Below, piece after piece: positions 22,901-34,148 of a DNA stretch of 64,000 bases; position 1 is the stretch's first letter; the number at the start of each line of letters is the position of its first letter. Under the pieces are notes generated by a model. That model did no database searches. It was not told where the DNA came from and was given only the letters and a program-made list of their open reading frames with translations. Origin of the DNA: Silene latifolia (lineage: Eukaryota > Streptophyta > Magnoliopsida > Caryophyllales > Caryophyllaceae). The position numbers and the translations under genes are program-made. The stretch lies in the NCBI RefSeq assembly GCF_048544455.1, contig NC_133532.1, positions 86,073,156 to 86,137,155 of the forward strand. The letters run 5' to 3'.

Positions 22901-23338
22901 GTCTAAGACAACAAAATCTACGGGAATGAAGAATTTCCCAATTCGAACGGGAACATCCTCCAACACCCCCAATGGGTGTTTAACAGATCTATTAGCCATC
23001 TGCAAAGTCATATTAGTAACTGTCAACTGACCCATATTTAATTTCTTGCAAATAGAATAAGGCATGACACTAACGCTAGCTCCTAAATCACAAAGAGCTT
23101 TACTAATAGCAAGATGACCAATATGACAAGGGATAGAAAAACTTCCTGGGTCCTTTAACTTAGGTGGTGAATTAATTGGCAACATGGCGCTGCACTTCTG
23201 AGTGTAAGCAATAGTTTCCACCGCATCAAAGGATCGTTTCCTTGTCAAAATCTCCTTCATAAACTTTGCATAAGCCGGCACTTGAGTAATTAACTCAGTA
23301 AAAGGGACACTTACCTGTAAGTTCTTCACGACCTCCAT
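19937..23338 (-). pseudogene. E1 pol: protease, RT, RNase H, integrase in one frame with two stops and an integrase deletion
   Basis: Aspartic protease (ALCDLGASVSVMP), reverse transcriptase (active site VFMDDFSVYG), RNase H ([12 protein letters not shown] ... [10 protein letters not shown]), integrase zinc finger ([11 protein letters not shown] ... CDACQ), core ([18 protein letters not shown]) and C-terminal region ([11 protein letters not shown]). One frame runs from 23338 to 19937, cut only by TAA at c21794-21796 (before the RT active site) and TGA at c21356-21358 (before RNase H, where Trp fits). After KHFNE the sequence jumps to [12 protein letters not shown], so about 100 residues usual in Athila integrases, including the third catalytic residue (Glu), are missing without a frame change. 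Not functional. Confidence 0.9.
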
Positions 23339-23882
23339 AAACTTACCAAACTACTTGTCCAGCTTAGATTTTTGTTGGCGGTGAGGAAAAGGTAGTGCAA
23401 TAGTAATGGGCTCGGCTTGCTTGGCTAGCTTTAGAATCAATTTTTGAAACACCGTCGGCTGCCAGAAAGGATCCTCGATCGAGCCTTGGTAGCACTCGAT
23501 CGAGCACAGAAGTTCCTCGATCAAGCCTACCTGCACTCGATCAAGGAACCTTGGCAGGTTTGTCTTTTTCGTTCTTTTCGCTTTTATCTTCAGCTCATGT
23601 TTCAACTTCGTCAGCTTCTTTTTCATCATCGCTAAGCTCCAAATTTCCCAATCCCTTATGATGCATATAAGGTACCTCATTATCATTAGTGGGAACTTCA
23701 TCATCATGGCTTTGCAGCTCTGGATTTGCATATGTGGTACCACTCCTCAATTGAATGACATTAGCTTGCTCGTGAGCTTGTTTACCTTGAGGAGGAAGAC
23801 CTCCGACCTGTTTTAATGGATTTTGAATTGCCATCTGAGCCACCTGAGTATCCAACATCTTATTATGGGCAATTAACTCAGA
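23339..23882 (-). pseudogene. E1 gag C-terminus and gag-protease linker
   Basis: Minus-strand frame from the E4 border: SELIAHNKMLDTQVAQMAI ... IQLRSGTTYANPELQ, the usual end of Athila gag, into a charged segment. It continues in frame from the gag part at 31388 when E4 is removed. Further on, the frame is disturbed around 23595, and the CGATCG cassette at 23469-23550 forms part of the linker, encoding repeated Leu-Asp-Arg triplets. The segment 23339-23460 leads into the protease. Confidence 0.75.
23469..23550. repeat. CGATCG four-box cassette in E1 gag-pro linker
   Basis: Boxes start at 23475, 23496, 23517 and 23537 (spacing 21, 21, 20 bp); the last two have TCGATCAAG. Linkers (CTTGGTAGCAC, CTACCTGCAC) match those at 19619-19696. 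Confidence 0.92.
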
Positions 23883-23887
23883 GATTT

Positions 23888-25318
23888 TGTAATACTACGG
23901 TTTTATGAGTCTTTGGGTACTCTATCGAGTGGGGCTTACTCTGTCGAGTAAGTATGTTTTGGTATACGAAACAGTGTTCTGTCTGTAGGGTACTCGATCG
24001 AGTAGCCTTGGCACTCGATCGAGTAAGCGGCACTCGATCGAGTATGTTACTTACTCGATCGAGTAAGTTGGTTATCGGGTAATATTTTGACTGGTTTTGT
24101 TAATAATGCAAATTAGTATATATAATACGTCGTTATCTTTCATAAACACTTTTATAAACCTTATACACTCAAAAAGAGATTGCAAACTACGTTGTTCTCC
24201 CCATTCGCATTATTGGCAAATCCCGGAGCTAGAGAGATCGGATTTCGTTGTTCTTTGCATCATAGTGATCCTTGCGTCAAGGGTAAGATCCATGTACCAT
24301 TTTTATAGCATTTGGTTGACTTTGTTTAAACCCTAATTTTAGGAATTGGGGGTTTTTATGATTTATTGTGTTGTTAGTAATTGTATGATTATGTATTAGG
24401 AGGAGGATTCGTAGAGGAGAGATTTTGAGACAGCTGCTAAGATCGTCTGCTGTGTGTTTGAATTCCAGGTAGGGTTTTCCCTACTCAGTATTAGTTACAT
24501 GATATGTGTGGTGATTGTGCTGTAGTTAGTGATTGTTGATTGATTCAGACGGTTGTGACTGTATATTGTTGATTGATTCAGATTTACTGTTGATTTTGGT
24601 GTTATGGTTATTGTTTATCTGTCTGTGTTCTTCGGGGTGCGTCCCTGGCTGAGTGGAGTCACTTGCGGGAGTGGCTTCACGCCCATGATTCGCCTTCTGT
24701 GGAACCCGCCATAGAAGGGATGTGCACATTAATGGACTTGGGTTTATCGCTCGATGGAGATGAGTGGGGCTTAGGTGGGAACGGCTACGGTCCCCCACTG
24801 GCGGCGAGGAGTAACCTGTTGCAATGGGTACTGCGCGGGGCTACGAGACTTTAGTGTGTAGTCGATTATGAGGAGTTGATTATGGAGACCGGGGTTGATG
24901 TGACGATTGAAAAGCCAGTTTGTGTACTTGTTCCATTGTGGCATTGTTATTGTGTAATTAGTACTGACCCCGTTAAATATTTTAAAAACTGTGGTGATCC
25001 ACTCGGGGGTGGTGAGCAGTTATTGAGCAGGTATGAGCTGATGCGTATGGGATAACAGGGAGGAGTCACCACGATGCAGTTTAGAAGTCTTTCGCTGTGT
25101 TTGATAGTTTTATAGTCTTTTGATAGTAGACAGTTTTGGAGAACTTGTATCTCTTTATCAGTTTTGGTTTTTGGCATGTAATCACATTAAACGTTATTTA
25201 CTATTTAAATATGTTTCTTTATTGTCTGATGATTATCATTGTCTCGGGTAATCGAGATGGTAGCACTTCCATGCCTTAAGTGGTCCTGGTAAGGCACTTG
25301 GAGTATGGGGGTGTTACA
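23888..25318 (+). repeat. E4 5' LTR
   Basis: 1431 bp, TG..CA. High similarity to 29971-31382 with a few small indels (for example near 23965 and 24455). Short open frames inside occur in both LTRs and carry no known domain. Confidence 0.93.
23994..24064. repeat. ACTCGATCGAGT four-box cassette in E4 5' LTR
   Basis: Boxes start at 23994, 24015, 24034 and 24055 (spacing 21, 19, 21 bp). Two diverged boxes (ACTCTATCGAGT, ACTCTGTCGAGT) lie upstream at about 23920-23950. The same set is present in the 3' LTR at about 30076-30150. Confidence 0.95.
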
Positions 25319-25321
25319 AAA

Positions 25322-25333
25322 TGGTATCAGAGC
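25322..25333 (+). promoter_or_regulatory. E4 primer-binding site (tRNA-iMet)
   Basis: TGGTATCAGAGC, complementary to the 3' end of initiator methionine tRNA, three bases after the LTR. Confidence 0.9.
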
Positions 25334-28300
25334 GACGATCCTGAAACCTGTAACTAATGAATCTAATGAACATAGGGAGTCAATTAAAATGAATCGGGGT
25401 AAAAGTTGTAGGAGCTAATGCAAAGGCTTGGGAGACGTCCTAAAGTCGCGAACTCGCCCTACAATTTCGAACCGGTCACATGGGATATGAGTCGGGATCG
25501 CTATGTGTTTACCTTGTATGTTGTGTATCTATATAGTAAGGTGTTGTATGAATCGATGGATGCGTGCATGTGGAGGATATGAGATGTGTAGTGAAGGATG
25601 ATGATGATATGATTATATTTGTCGTTGATTGAATACATGAATTGCATGATAGTTGGTTTACAATGTTGTTTTGAATTATTGGAAAAGTATATGAGAATGA
25701 TGAATTATGTGGTAGAAAAAGGGAGTAGTTCATATATGATAATATGTGATGAATAATGATGTTGCAGGATGGATGATTTATAATGGGGATATACTAGTAA
25801 CATGTGATTAGGGGGTGTGATATTATTTTACGTAATTTTGTTTGCGTAAAGCTATATAATAAGTTCATATAATTGTCTATTGTTGTATCATATGCACTTG
25901 TTAGATGAAGGATGTGATTGAACTAGATGAATTGATTGGAAAAGATGAAGTGGCAATTGCATGAAAATATGAATTTCGTGATTATGAATATGTTTAGGTG
26001 ACAAAGTGGATCTGTAATATTGTTGTATTAGTAACATGGAAATATGATTTGTAATTGTATGAGTATGTTTTGTTTTACGAAAAGTTATAAAGTTAAAGTA
26101 TGCGGTAGTACATGAGTGATAAGTTGAATGTTATATGAGCATGATTAATGTTATTGTTTGCTTTTGGTAGGTCGTAACATGTGGTTAGGGATAATGGTTT
26201 TACAAGTATTGAGTCGCTTATATTCGCTTTGTTGATGTTTAAGTTGTTTGAAAGAGAAAATCAGATAATTATGTCGTCTGATTACAGCAAAGTTGTCTTT
26301 AAACTGTTATAACTTTATATGCATAAATGATTTTGATGTGATTCCAATTGGAGGTGATAGATTGTTCTTTTACGATTCTAACGATAGGTCACACGCCCAA
26401 AACGACCAAGAAATGAGTGAGTTATGACCGTCTTACGAAAACTGGACAGTGCTGAGAAATGCGTAGGGTACTCGATCGAGTGGCCCTTACTCGATCGAGT
26501 GCACCTTGGTACTCGATCGAGTACCCCTTACTCGATCGAGTAGCCCTGGTAATTTTTATATATGTGTCTCTGACTTTCACCTACTCGATCGAGTAAGTCA
26601 CTTACTCGATCGAGTGGCCTGTACTCGATCTAGTGACCCCTGTTTTGGGTCATATGCTTATCCTTTGACTTCGTTGCATATTATGTTTAATTCAAAGGTG
26701 TTATATTGCTTCTTTATGCATTGTTTTATGTATGTGTTGATCCTGATGCGTAAGTTACCCAATTTTATGATGTAAAGAGTGGATCACCACAGTGAGTTTT
26801 GGAACAATGAGGAGGTAACCGGAGCACTAGTGAGTTAGATAGAAATAATGAAGAGTTGAATTATTAAGGGATTTTGTCGAGGGTAAAAGAAAAGAATGAG
26901 GGGAGTAAAACTAGGAACATGTTCACCGAGGTTATGTGATATAAAAGTAAGGAATCGTCGAGATGTATGATACTATCGTGAGGATTTGAGTTTACAGTTA
27001 TATAGAAGTTCCAGGATAACATGATAATCATGGGTTTCGAGGAATTAAAGAAGGTAAAAGTTGGGTAAAGAATTTGCACGATATGAGATTTTGGTGGAGA
27101 GTTAGATGACGATACATTTAAGGATAGTATTGGGAAGAATGTTGAGGTAATTCTTGTTGATAGGTATATGTTCGTTATTTGGGAAATTAACCGAAGATAG
27201 GAAAGAAATCGTGATGTTTAGAGATGAGTGTAAGAGGTTTGATGTCCGGACAGTGGTAGTGTTATGGTTTGTGACTAGTGGTTAAGAATGATGGTATATT
27301 AGAAAGATAGCAATTCTAATGAGGTTGATTTTGTAGAGGACGGATTGATATGTATGGTTGTAAAGAAGTATAAGATGTGGTTAGATGGGGCGGGTGCTAA
27401 TAGTTGAATAGTAATGGTATGGTTATATTTGGCATGAGGTGATGGTTATGCGAATGGGAGAATGTGTTATGAGGGGCATACGAGTTAAGCTCGGGTGAGA
27501 GGTAACTTTTATCAGGTGGTAACTTACGTGATTAGGATTGACTAGTTGGATGTGATTATGGGTCTATGATGTGTCTAAACGTTTGTGTGAGGTTCCGACC
27601 TCACGATAAGTGGTATGGTGTGATAGACATAAAGTTGTTATCTGAATGTGCTGTAATATATGTTGGATGCGATAACGTAATGGAATGATGTTTAAAAAGG
27701 TAATAATTTGACTGATTTGGCATGGCTAGTTATGCTTGTATGTATTCATGATATATTTTATTCCGTGATATGGTGTGAGGGATGATATTCATGAGGTTCT
27801 TATCTGTTTAATTCATATAATTTGTTGCGTTGTGATTAGTAAAGTGGATTTGAATAATTTTTCTTGTCCGGAAAGTTGTACTGAGTCAGTGCTTATGGGA
27901 ATTGTATGTGGTTGTGATGTTTCTCGATGTGGTTGTTGTGCCTCGGGTGGTGATCCGGATACGGTACTTCGTGTTGTGATGCGGGTATTCGCTCACTGCG
28001 GTGTGGCTGTTGGTGGCGGTGCTGCGATGCCGTCACCGGTTGTGGTGGAGTAGGCGAGATGATTATGATATGAGTTTTCGAAAGTACATACCAGTTAAAC
28101 ATAGATTGTTGTTTTGTTTGCTGTTGTTCCTTGTGAGTTTTGGTTGAACCTGTAGACTGTTGTTTTGTTTATTGATGTTTCTTGCTAGTTTCAGCTCAGG
28201 AGCGAGGGTAGAGTATGATATGGAAGAGAGTTGTGTATGTTTCTGTTGTTGTCATGGCATAGTGGTATTTTGTTGATGGGCCAGAGTTGTGAGAAGTTGT

Positions 28301-28346
28301 CATAGTAATTTTGATCTTGTTCTAAGATGAGGAATCGGTAGACATA
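25334..28346 (+). other. E4 interior, no recognisable genes
   Basis: G/T-rich, stop-rich in all frames. It contains a second set of CGATCG boxes at 26470-26640. No gag zinc knuckle, RT or integrase motif could be found by eye. Confidence 0.6.
26470..26640. repeat. ACTCGATCGAGT cassettes in E4 interior (4 + 3 boxes)
   Basis: Boxes at 26472, 26491, 26513 and 26532 (spacing 19, 22, 19 bp), then three more between 26582 and 26635, the last being TCGATCTAG. Confidence 0.95.
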
Positions 28347-28354
28347 ATCATGGT

Positions 28355-28876
28355 TAGGGCTGAGAATCGGTCCAAGACCGGACCGAATCGGACCAAACCG
28401 GACCGGACCAAAGACCGAAAATAAAAATTTAGTGGACCGAAAATCGGACCTAAAACTTTCGGTCTTGGACCGGACCAAACCCAAAATATTTGGTCTGGTC
28501 CGGTCTTGGACCGAAATGGACCTAAAATTAGTTTTTTCAATATTTCGTATACAATAATTACATTTTAATTCCGCTAAAGAAAATGAATTTAAACAATTAG
28601 ATGACTCTTTTTATGAAAATCATTGACAATACTAATTTATAATGTGTTTTGAAGATAAAATATTAATTTCATAATAATATTTTAATGTTGCGTCATTAAA
28701 AACATGAAATTTGGTCCATTCGGTCCGGACCTAAATTAACCGGTCTTGGACCGGACCGGACCGAAGACCAAATCTTGAAAAAATGAGGACCGAGGACCGG
28801 ACCAAAATAATTCGGTCCGGGTTTGGTCCAGACCAAATGGTCCGGTCCGGTTCGGACCTAAATTTGCACACCCTTA
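28355..28876 (+). mobile_element. hAT-type MITE inside E4
   Basis: 522 bp; ends TAGGGCTGAGAAT and, in reverse complement, TAAGGGTGTGCAAAT; exact 8-bp target duplication ATCATGGT (28347-28354, 28877-28884), the length typical of hAT. Both arms are packed with GGACCGGACC-type repeats in inverted arrangement around an AT-rich core (28530-28700), so the whole element can fold into a long hairpin. No ORF; needs a transposase in trans. Confidence 0.92.
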
Positions 28877-28884
28877 ATCATGGT

Positions 28885-29957
28885 AAGCGATTTGTGGACC
28901 ATGTGTTGTACTGATCTGAAAGCTGCAGGTGGTTCATAATCTTGTGTTGAGACAGTGAGTGTAGGGTGTTGGGGAATTAGTGTCATGTTAAGTTATGTAT
29001 GAGTTTTGCGGTAATGAAGGAAAAGAACTTGAGGATCTAGTGTGAGTGTACGTAACAAGTGTGGATCGTAAGTTATGTTTTTGGCGATATGTGTTTTGTA
29101 TAGAGGATTATGTCGTTTTGGCAGTAATAGGGAACAATTGAAGTTTTGGTTAAGCTAAAGATTTTGAGGTATAGGTTAGGTGGTGTGACGAGTGAATTGA
29201 AGTATGAGAATTGTTTAAGTAAGAGAGCCTTAGATATATGCATGACGAGTGTTTAGATTATAGGTGGTTATCTATGACATGCGGTGGTGATGAGGATAAT
29301 GAGAAGATATAGCTAGGATTTAGTATTAGTGAGTTACGAGGACGTAACATTTATCTTAAGAGCAGAAGGATGCGGCAAAGAGAGTTTGATGGTTGTAGAT
29401 GTTGTAGTATATTTGGAAGTTTGAGTCTTAATGGAGAATAAAGGATGGTTTTCTGTTGTGGTTGATTTTGTTAAAAGTCATGACCGTGCTTGTAGTAGTG
29501 TGATGTCTAGAAGTGCGAGAATATTTCAATAGTGTTGACACTTGAATGATGATGATTATGAGTTCGATAGTTTTGACAGTTGGAAGATGATGTTATGAGT
29601 GTGAGTAAACTTCGAGGACGAAGTTCCTTTTAAGGGTGGTAGAATGTACCATTCCGTTTGATGTTTATGAGTGTCTTGATATTGGATTTTCTAGTGGATG
29701 ATATGTTACGGAGCTAGCAGCGTTTGTGGACGGTAGTTGGTTATGTGTGGAGTTGGTGTCGTGAGAGATATAATGTGGTAGATACGATATCGTGAGTCAT
29801 ATTATGGAAGTAAACATAGTTGGTGGAGTGGGTGTTAAGAGTTCATGTTTTATAGGTTGGGTTTTCGTCTGAGTTCTTAGCTATGTTGTTGTGTCTTGGT
29901 CGAGTTAGTATGTTTGTTTTTAGGTATGGGTTGAACTTCGAGGACGAAGTTCTTTTT
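28885..29957 (+). other. E4 interior 3' part with duplicated pre-LTR segment
   Basis: No gene seen. ACTTCGAGGACGAAGTTC occurs twice, at about 29608 and 29935, each followed by TTTTAAGG; the first is followed by GTGGTAGAATGTACC, the second by the true polypurine tract. This suggests a duplicated or relic 3' end. Confidence 0.6.
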
Positions 29958-29970
29958 AAGGAGGGAAGAC
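29958..29970 (+). promoter_or_regulatory. E4 polypurine tract
   Basis: AAGGAGGGAAGAC directly precedes the 3' LTR TGTAATAC. Confidence 0.8.
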
Positions 29971-31382
29971 TGTAATACTACGGTTTTATGAGTCTCTGGG
30001 TACTCTATCGAGTGGGGCTTACTCTGTCGAGTAAGTATGTTTTGGAATACGAAACAAAGTTGTTCTCATCGTAGGGTACTCGATCGAGTAGCCTTGGCAC
30101 TCGATCGAGTAAGCGGCACTCGATCGAGTATGTTACTTACTCGATCGAGTAAGTTGGTTATCGGGTAATATTTTGACGGGTTTTGTTAATAATGCGAATT
30201 AGTATATATAATACGCCGTTATCTTTCATAAACAATTTTATAAACCTTATACTCTCAAAAAGAGATTGCAAACTACGTTGTTCTCCCCATTCGCATTATT
30301 GGCAAATCCCGGAGCTAGAGAGATCGGATTTCGTTGTTCTTTGCATCATAGTGATCCTTGCGTCAAGGGTAAGATCCACGTACCATTTTTATAGCATTTG
30401 GTTGACTTTGTTTAAACCCTAATTTTGGGAATTGGGGGTTTTTATGATTTATTGTGTTGTTAGTAATTGTATGATTATGTGTTAGGAGGAGAATTCGTAG
30501 AGGAGAGATTTTGAGACAAACTAAGATCGTCTGTGTGTGTGTTTGCATTCCGGTAGGGTTTTCCCTACTCAGTATTAGTTACATGATATGTGTGGTGATT
30601 GTGCTGTAGTTAGTGATTGTTGATTGATTCAGACGGTTGTGACTGTATATTGTTGATTGATTGAGACGGCTGTTGATTTTGGTGTTATGGTTATTGTTTA
30701 TCTGTCTGTGTTCTTTGGGGCGCATCCCTGGCTGAGTGGAGTCACTTGCGGGAGTGGCTTCACGCCCATGATTCGCCTTCTGTGGAACCCGCCACAGAAG
30801 GGATGTGCACATTAATGGACTTGGGTTTATCGCTCGATGGAGATGAGCGGGGCTTAGGTGGGAACGGCCGTGGTCCCCCACCGCGGCGAGGAGTAACTTT
30901 GCGATGGGTACTGCGCGGGGCTACACACTTTAGTGTGTAGTCAGTTATGAGGAGTTGATTATGGAGACTGGGGTTGATGTGACGATTGAGCTGTTTGTGT
31001 ACTTGTTCCATTGTGGCATTGTTATTGTGTAATTAGTACTGACCCCGTTAAATGTTTTAAAAACTGTGGTGATCCACTCGGGGGTGGTGAGCAGGTATGA
31101 GCTGATGCGTATGGGATAACTGTGAGGAGTCACCACGATGCAGTTTAGAAGTCTTCCGCTGTGTTTGATAGTTTTATAGTCTTTTGATAGTAGACAGTTT
31201 TGGAGAACTTGTATCTCTTTATCAGTTTTGGTTTTTGGCATGTAATCACATTAAACGTTATTTACTATTTAAATATGTTTCTTTATTGTCTGATGATTAT
31301 CATTGCCTCGGGTAACCGAGATGGTAGAACTTCCATGCCTTAAGTGGTCCTGGTAAGGCACTTGGAGTATGGGGGTGTTACA
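29971..31382 (+). repeat. E4 3' LTR
   Basis: 1412 bp, same termini as the 5' LTR; contains the four-box cassette. It is followed by the GATTT duplication and then by E1 gag. Confidence 0.93.
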
Positions 31383-31387
31383 GATTT

Positions 31388-32807
31388 GAGTCGTCTGCTT
31401 TTGTTGCATTGACAAAGTTTGTTGCAAAAGATTGCGCAACTCTGCCATCTCACTGTTTGGAGCTTGTTGAGGAGTTTGTTGAGGAGGTTGTTGATATTGA
31501 TTGTTAAACTGCTGACCTCCTTGAACTTGCCTTTGATATCCTCCGTTTGGCTGATTACCACGGTTGTTGGGGGGGATATAGGTGTTCTTTTGTGGTTGTT
31601 GCTGCTGTGGATTTTGCACATTCTGGCTAGATCATTGAAGGAAAGGATGCTCCTTCATTCTTTCATTGTAGAAGTTGGAGAAAGGTGTGCCTTGTGTACC
31701 TTGTCTGTAAGACTGAAAAGCATTAACCTGCTCCAATGTGCTCAAACACTTAGCTGCATTATGACCGTCTAAACCACATCTAGCACAAGACTCCTCTTGT
31801 TGTTGACTCATAGCATGAACTCTCTCTTTGTTTCCCAATGATTGGGTAGTCTTCATTTCAGCAATTTGGGCAGGAAGAGCCTCTAGCTGTGCCGCAATAC
31901 CACTATCTCCCCCACTTCCACGGACACTTCCCCCTGGATTTCCATATTTTGCAGTATGAGTAGAAATCTGATCAATTAATTTCCATGCGCCATCAGATGT
32001 AGTGTTGTCCTGAAATCTCCCGTTAGCTGAAGAATCCAATAAAGCACGGTGATCATCGTACAACCCATTATAAAATTGGTTATAAAGAAACCACTTCTCA
32101 AAACCATGATGGAGGACCGAACGCACTAATCTCTTGAAGCGAACCCGCGCTTCATTCAAATCTTCCGTGGCTGCCTGCTTAAAACTAGTGATCTGATTTC
32201 TCAAAGCATTGGTCTTCTGTGGTGGAAAGTATCTCTTATAGAAAGCAAGAGCTAAAGTATTCCAGTCAGTTACTCCCTGATCAGCCATATCCAAGTCTCT
32301 CAACCATTCAGCAGCACCATCCTTCAGAGAAAAGGGAAAAAGCACCTGCTTTACCTGATCTTGTGTCACTCCAGCTGTTAATGGGATAGAACAACAGTAA
32401 GTAACAAATTTCTCCATATGTATCGCAGGATCCTCAGCAGCTGCCCCTCCAAATAAATTCCGCTCCACCAAGTTGATGTAAGATGGCCGAATTTCGAATG
32501 TGCCATTATCAGTAGTAGGGAGCTTGAATCCTTTCGGGATAGAAGCCAAGGTAGGCTCAGAATGACTGGCTAGAGTAGGCATGATGATAATCTTAGGAAT
32601 AAGAATTTCAACCGGAATTTCAAGTTCGGGATTGTCGTCCTCTTCGTAGGACTGATCGGCCGAATCCGTTGAGTGCTCCGTCTCGACGTCAAGTATACTC
32701 AAGTCTTCTACTTAACCCACTTCTTTCTGAAACTTCCGTCTGTAGCGAAAGGTCTTCTCTGGTTTAGGATCAAAGGGAATAATCTCTAACCTGTTAGACC
32801 TGGGCAT
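31388..32807 (-). pseudogene. E1 gag, N-terminal and central part
   Basis: Likely start is ATG c32805-32807 (MPRSNRLEIIPFDPKPEK); an in-frame TAA lies at c32712-32714, and the long open part runs 32702-31635. Capsid-like region FVTYCCSIPLTAGVTQ ... AAEWLRDL, then zinc knuckle CARCGLDGHNAAKC, then a Gln/Asn/Pro-rich tail, broken by TGA at c31632-31634. The E4 insertion lies after LQQTLSMQQKQTTQI, and the frame continues at 23882. Gag would form the particle that packages element RNA. Confidence 0.88.
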
Positions 32808-32908
32808 ACACGAAACAAACAAGAGAAGCGTGAGAACGGTCTCAAGGAACTAGGTTCCCTGAGACAAAAAAGACAAAATAAACATAAACAAAATAGACAA
32901 TTGTTGCT

Positions 32909-32926
32909 TCCCCGGCAACGGCGCCA
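32909..32926 (-). promoter_or_regulatory. E1 primer-binding site (tRNA-Asp)
   Basis: Minus strand TGGCGCCGTTGCCGGGGA, four bases after the LTR end CCTTATCA; complementary to the 3' end of tRNA-Asp as in many Athila/Tat-clade elements. The stretch 32808-32908 is the leader. Confidence 0.92.
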
Positions 32927-32930
32927 AATT

Positions 32931-34148
32931 TGATAAGGCTAAAGTTGTATCCCTAATATCAAAATAAATCTATCTCAGTTACTAACAAAATAGCTAGCGG
33001 TAAGACAGGTATCGAATCCACAGGGAGGCGGTAATAATCAGTTTGCTAATATTTAGATCGTCTTAACGTAACCGTTTCTTGGGGGTTTTGGTTTGTTTGT
33101 TATCTATCAACTAATAACGAGTAATTAAATGGTTTATAACAATAATATTAAAGGTCTAGGATTTCCGGTTCACTAGGTTAATTATATGGGGTCTCTTAAT
33201 CAATTGCTAGGTCAATCAAGTTATCTAAGGTCACAAGATCGATTAATTCAGTTTATGTCCTTTAGATCGATTCTAACATGCAATCGCTATAATTAGACAC
33301 AATCTATTTGATTATCGCAGCCTATATTAATTCCAACCTGTCGGTGAAAGCATTAATTCGCTACACTAGTTAACAACTCAGACCTAAATTAATTAACTAG
33401 AATAAGAACAATAATCAAATGATAACTTATGCAATATTGCTAGCAATCAATTAATATTCCCCTTTCTAATTTACCTAGATCCCCTTCATCCTAGATGAGG
33501 AATTTAGCTACTCATAACGAATTTAACAACAACAATAATAATATTTGAAAGCATGATTAATGATATAAAATAACAACAACTAATTAAGAGCATAAAACTA
33601 TAATGAATAATTAATGAAGAATGATTAATACCGTAGCAATCAACAAGGAAAGATTAAGAACAATGTATGAAAGCTAAAGAGAGTTTCCAGCCGTTCCTAA
33701 GTAAAATAAAGCGTAACCTAATAATAATCTACGAGTTTAGAATTTATATTACAAAGTAAGTGTTTTAGGAAAATACGGAAATAAATCTGACAGCAAGGAT
33801 CCTCGATCGAGCCTAGCAGCACTCGATCGAGGACGATTACTCGATCGAGCCTTAATGGACTCGATCGAGGAACCAGCCTCACAGGCTTGTTCTCGTCTTT
33901 CCTTAACTTCTAATCTTCAAGTCATCTCGTTCCTCGTGCCATGCTTTGTGTATTCCACTATGCCATATCCGCAATGCTCATCTTAGCTCGATTATCCTCG
34001 TAATGCGTCATTTCTGCATTAAAACATAAAATAGCGGCGGTATCGACAATTCACTATAAAAGGGCATATAAATGACATAAAGGCACAGAAACGGTATATA
34101 AAATGGTATGAAAGGAGTTATAAAAGTGTATATAAAAGTGGTACATCA
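32931..34148 (-). repeat. E1 5' LTR
   Basis: Minus orientation: starts TGATGTACCACTTT (plus 34148) and ends TTTAGCCTTATCA (plus 32931), about 1.22 kb. The inner end is fixed by the adjacent primer site. The outer end is inferred from TG..CA and the short TGAT/ATCA match, since the 3' LTR is not in the window. No gene inside. Confidence 0.75.
33801..33872. repeat. CGATCG four-box cassette in E1 LTR
   Basis: TCGATCGAG boxes start at 33803, 33823, 33841 and 33861 (spacing 20, 18, 20 bp), with linkers similar to the two internal E1 cassettes. Confidence 0.93.

Larger units (their letters stand above)
23888..31382 (+). mobile_element. E4: chromovirus (Tekay/Del-like) LTR element without coding capacity
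   Basis: LTRs 23888-25318 and 29971-31382 begin TGTAATACTACGG and end GGGGGTGTTACA; target duplications GATTT at 23883-23887 and 31383-31387 are exact. The primer site is tRNA-iMet type (TGGTATCAGAGC). The 3' end ACTTCGAGGACGAAGTTC..TTTTAAGG is the hallmark of Tekay/Del-like chromoviruses. The 4.65-kb interior has no recognisable gag or pol, so the element is either badly decayed or a non-autonomous family; the well-preserved LTRs favour the latter. It is inserted in E1 gag. Confidence 0.88.
1..34148 (-). mobile_element. E1: Athila-type Ty3-gypsy LTR retrotransposon, degenerate, nested host of E2/E3 and E4
   Basis: On the minus strand the order is 5' LTR (32931-34148), tRNA-Asp primer site, gag, protease, RT, RNase H, integrase, a spacer and an ATHILA-family (env-position) ORF, then G-rich tract; the 3' LTR lies beyond base 1. 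An extra ORF 3' of integrase plus a tRNA-Asp primer site is the Athila plan. The element is interrupted by E2 at 623-17366 and E4 at 23888-31382, each with a 5-bp target duplication, and its frames rejoin when these are removed. It carries several in-frame stops and an integrase deletion, so it is not autonomous. Confidence 0.9.

Noticed and set aside
24526-25177. Open frames in E4 LTRs
   Set aside because: Repeated in both LTRs, antisense or overlapping, no domain; regulatory sequence of the LTR.
27775-28053. Cys/Gly/Val-rich 92-residue frame in E4 interior as gag knuckle
   Set aside because: No CX2CX4HX4C spacing; compositional.
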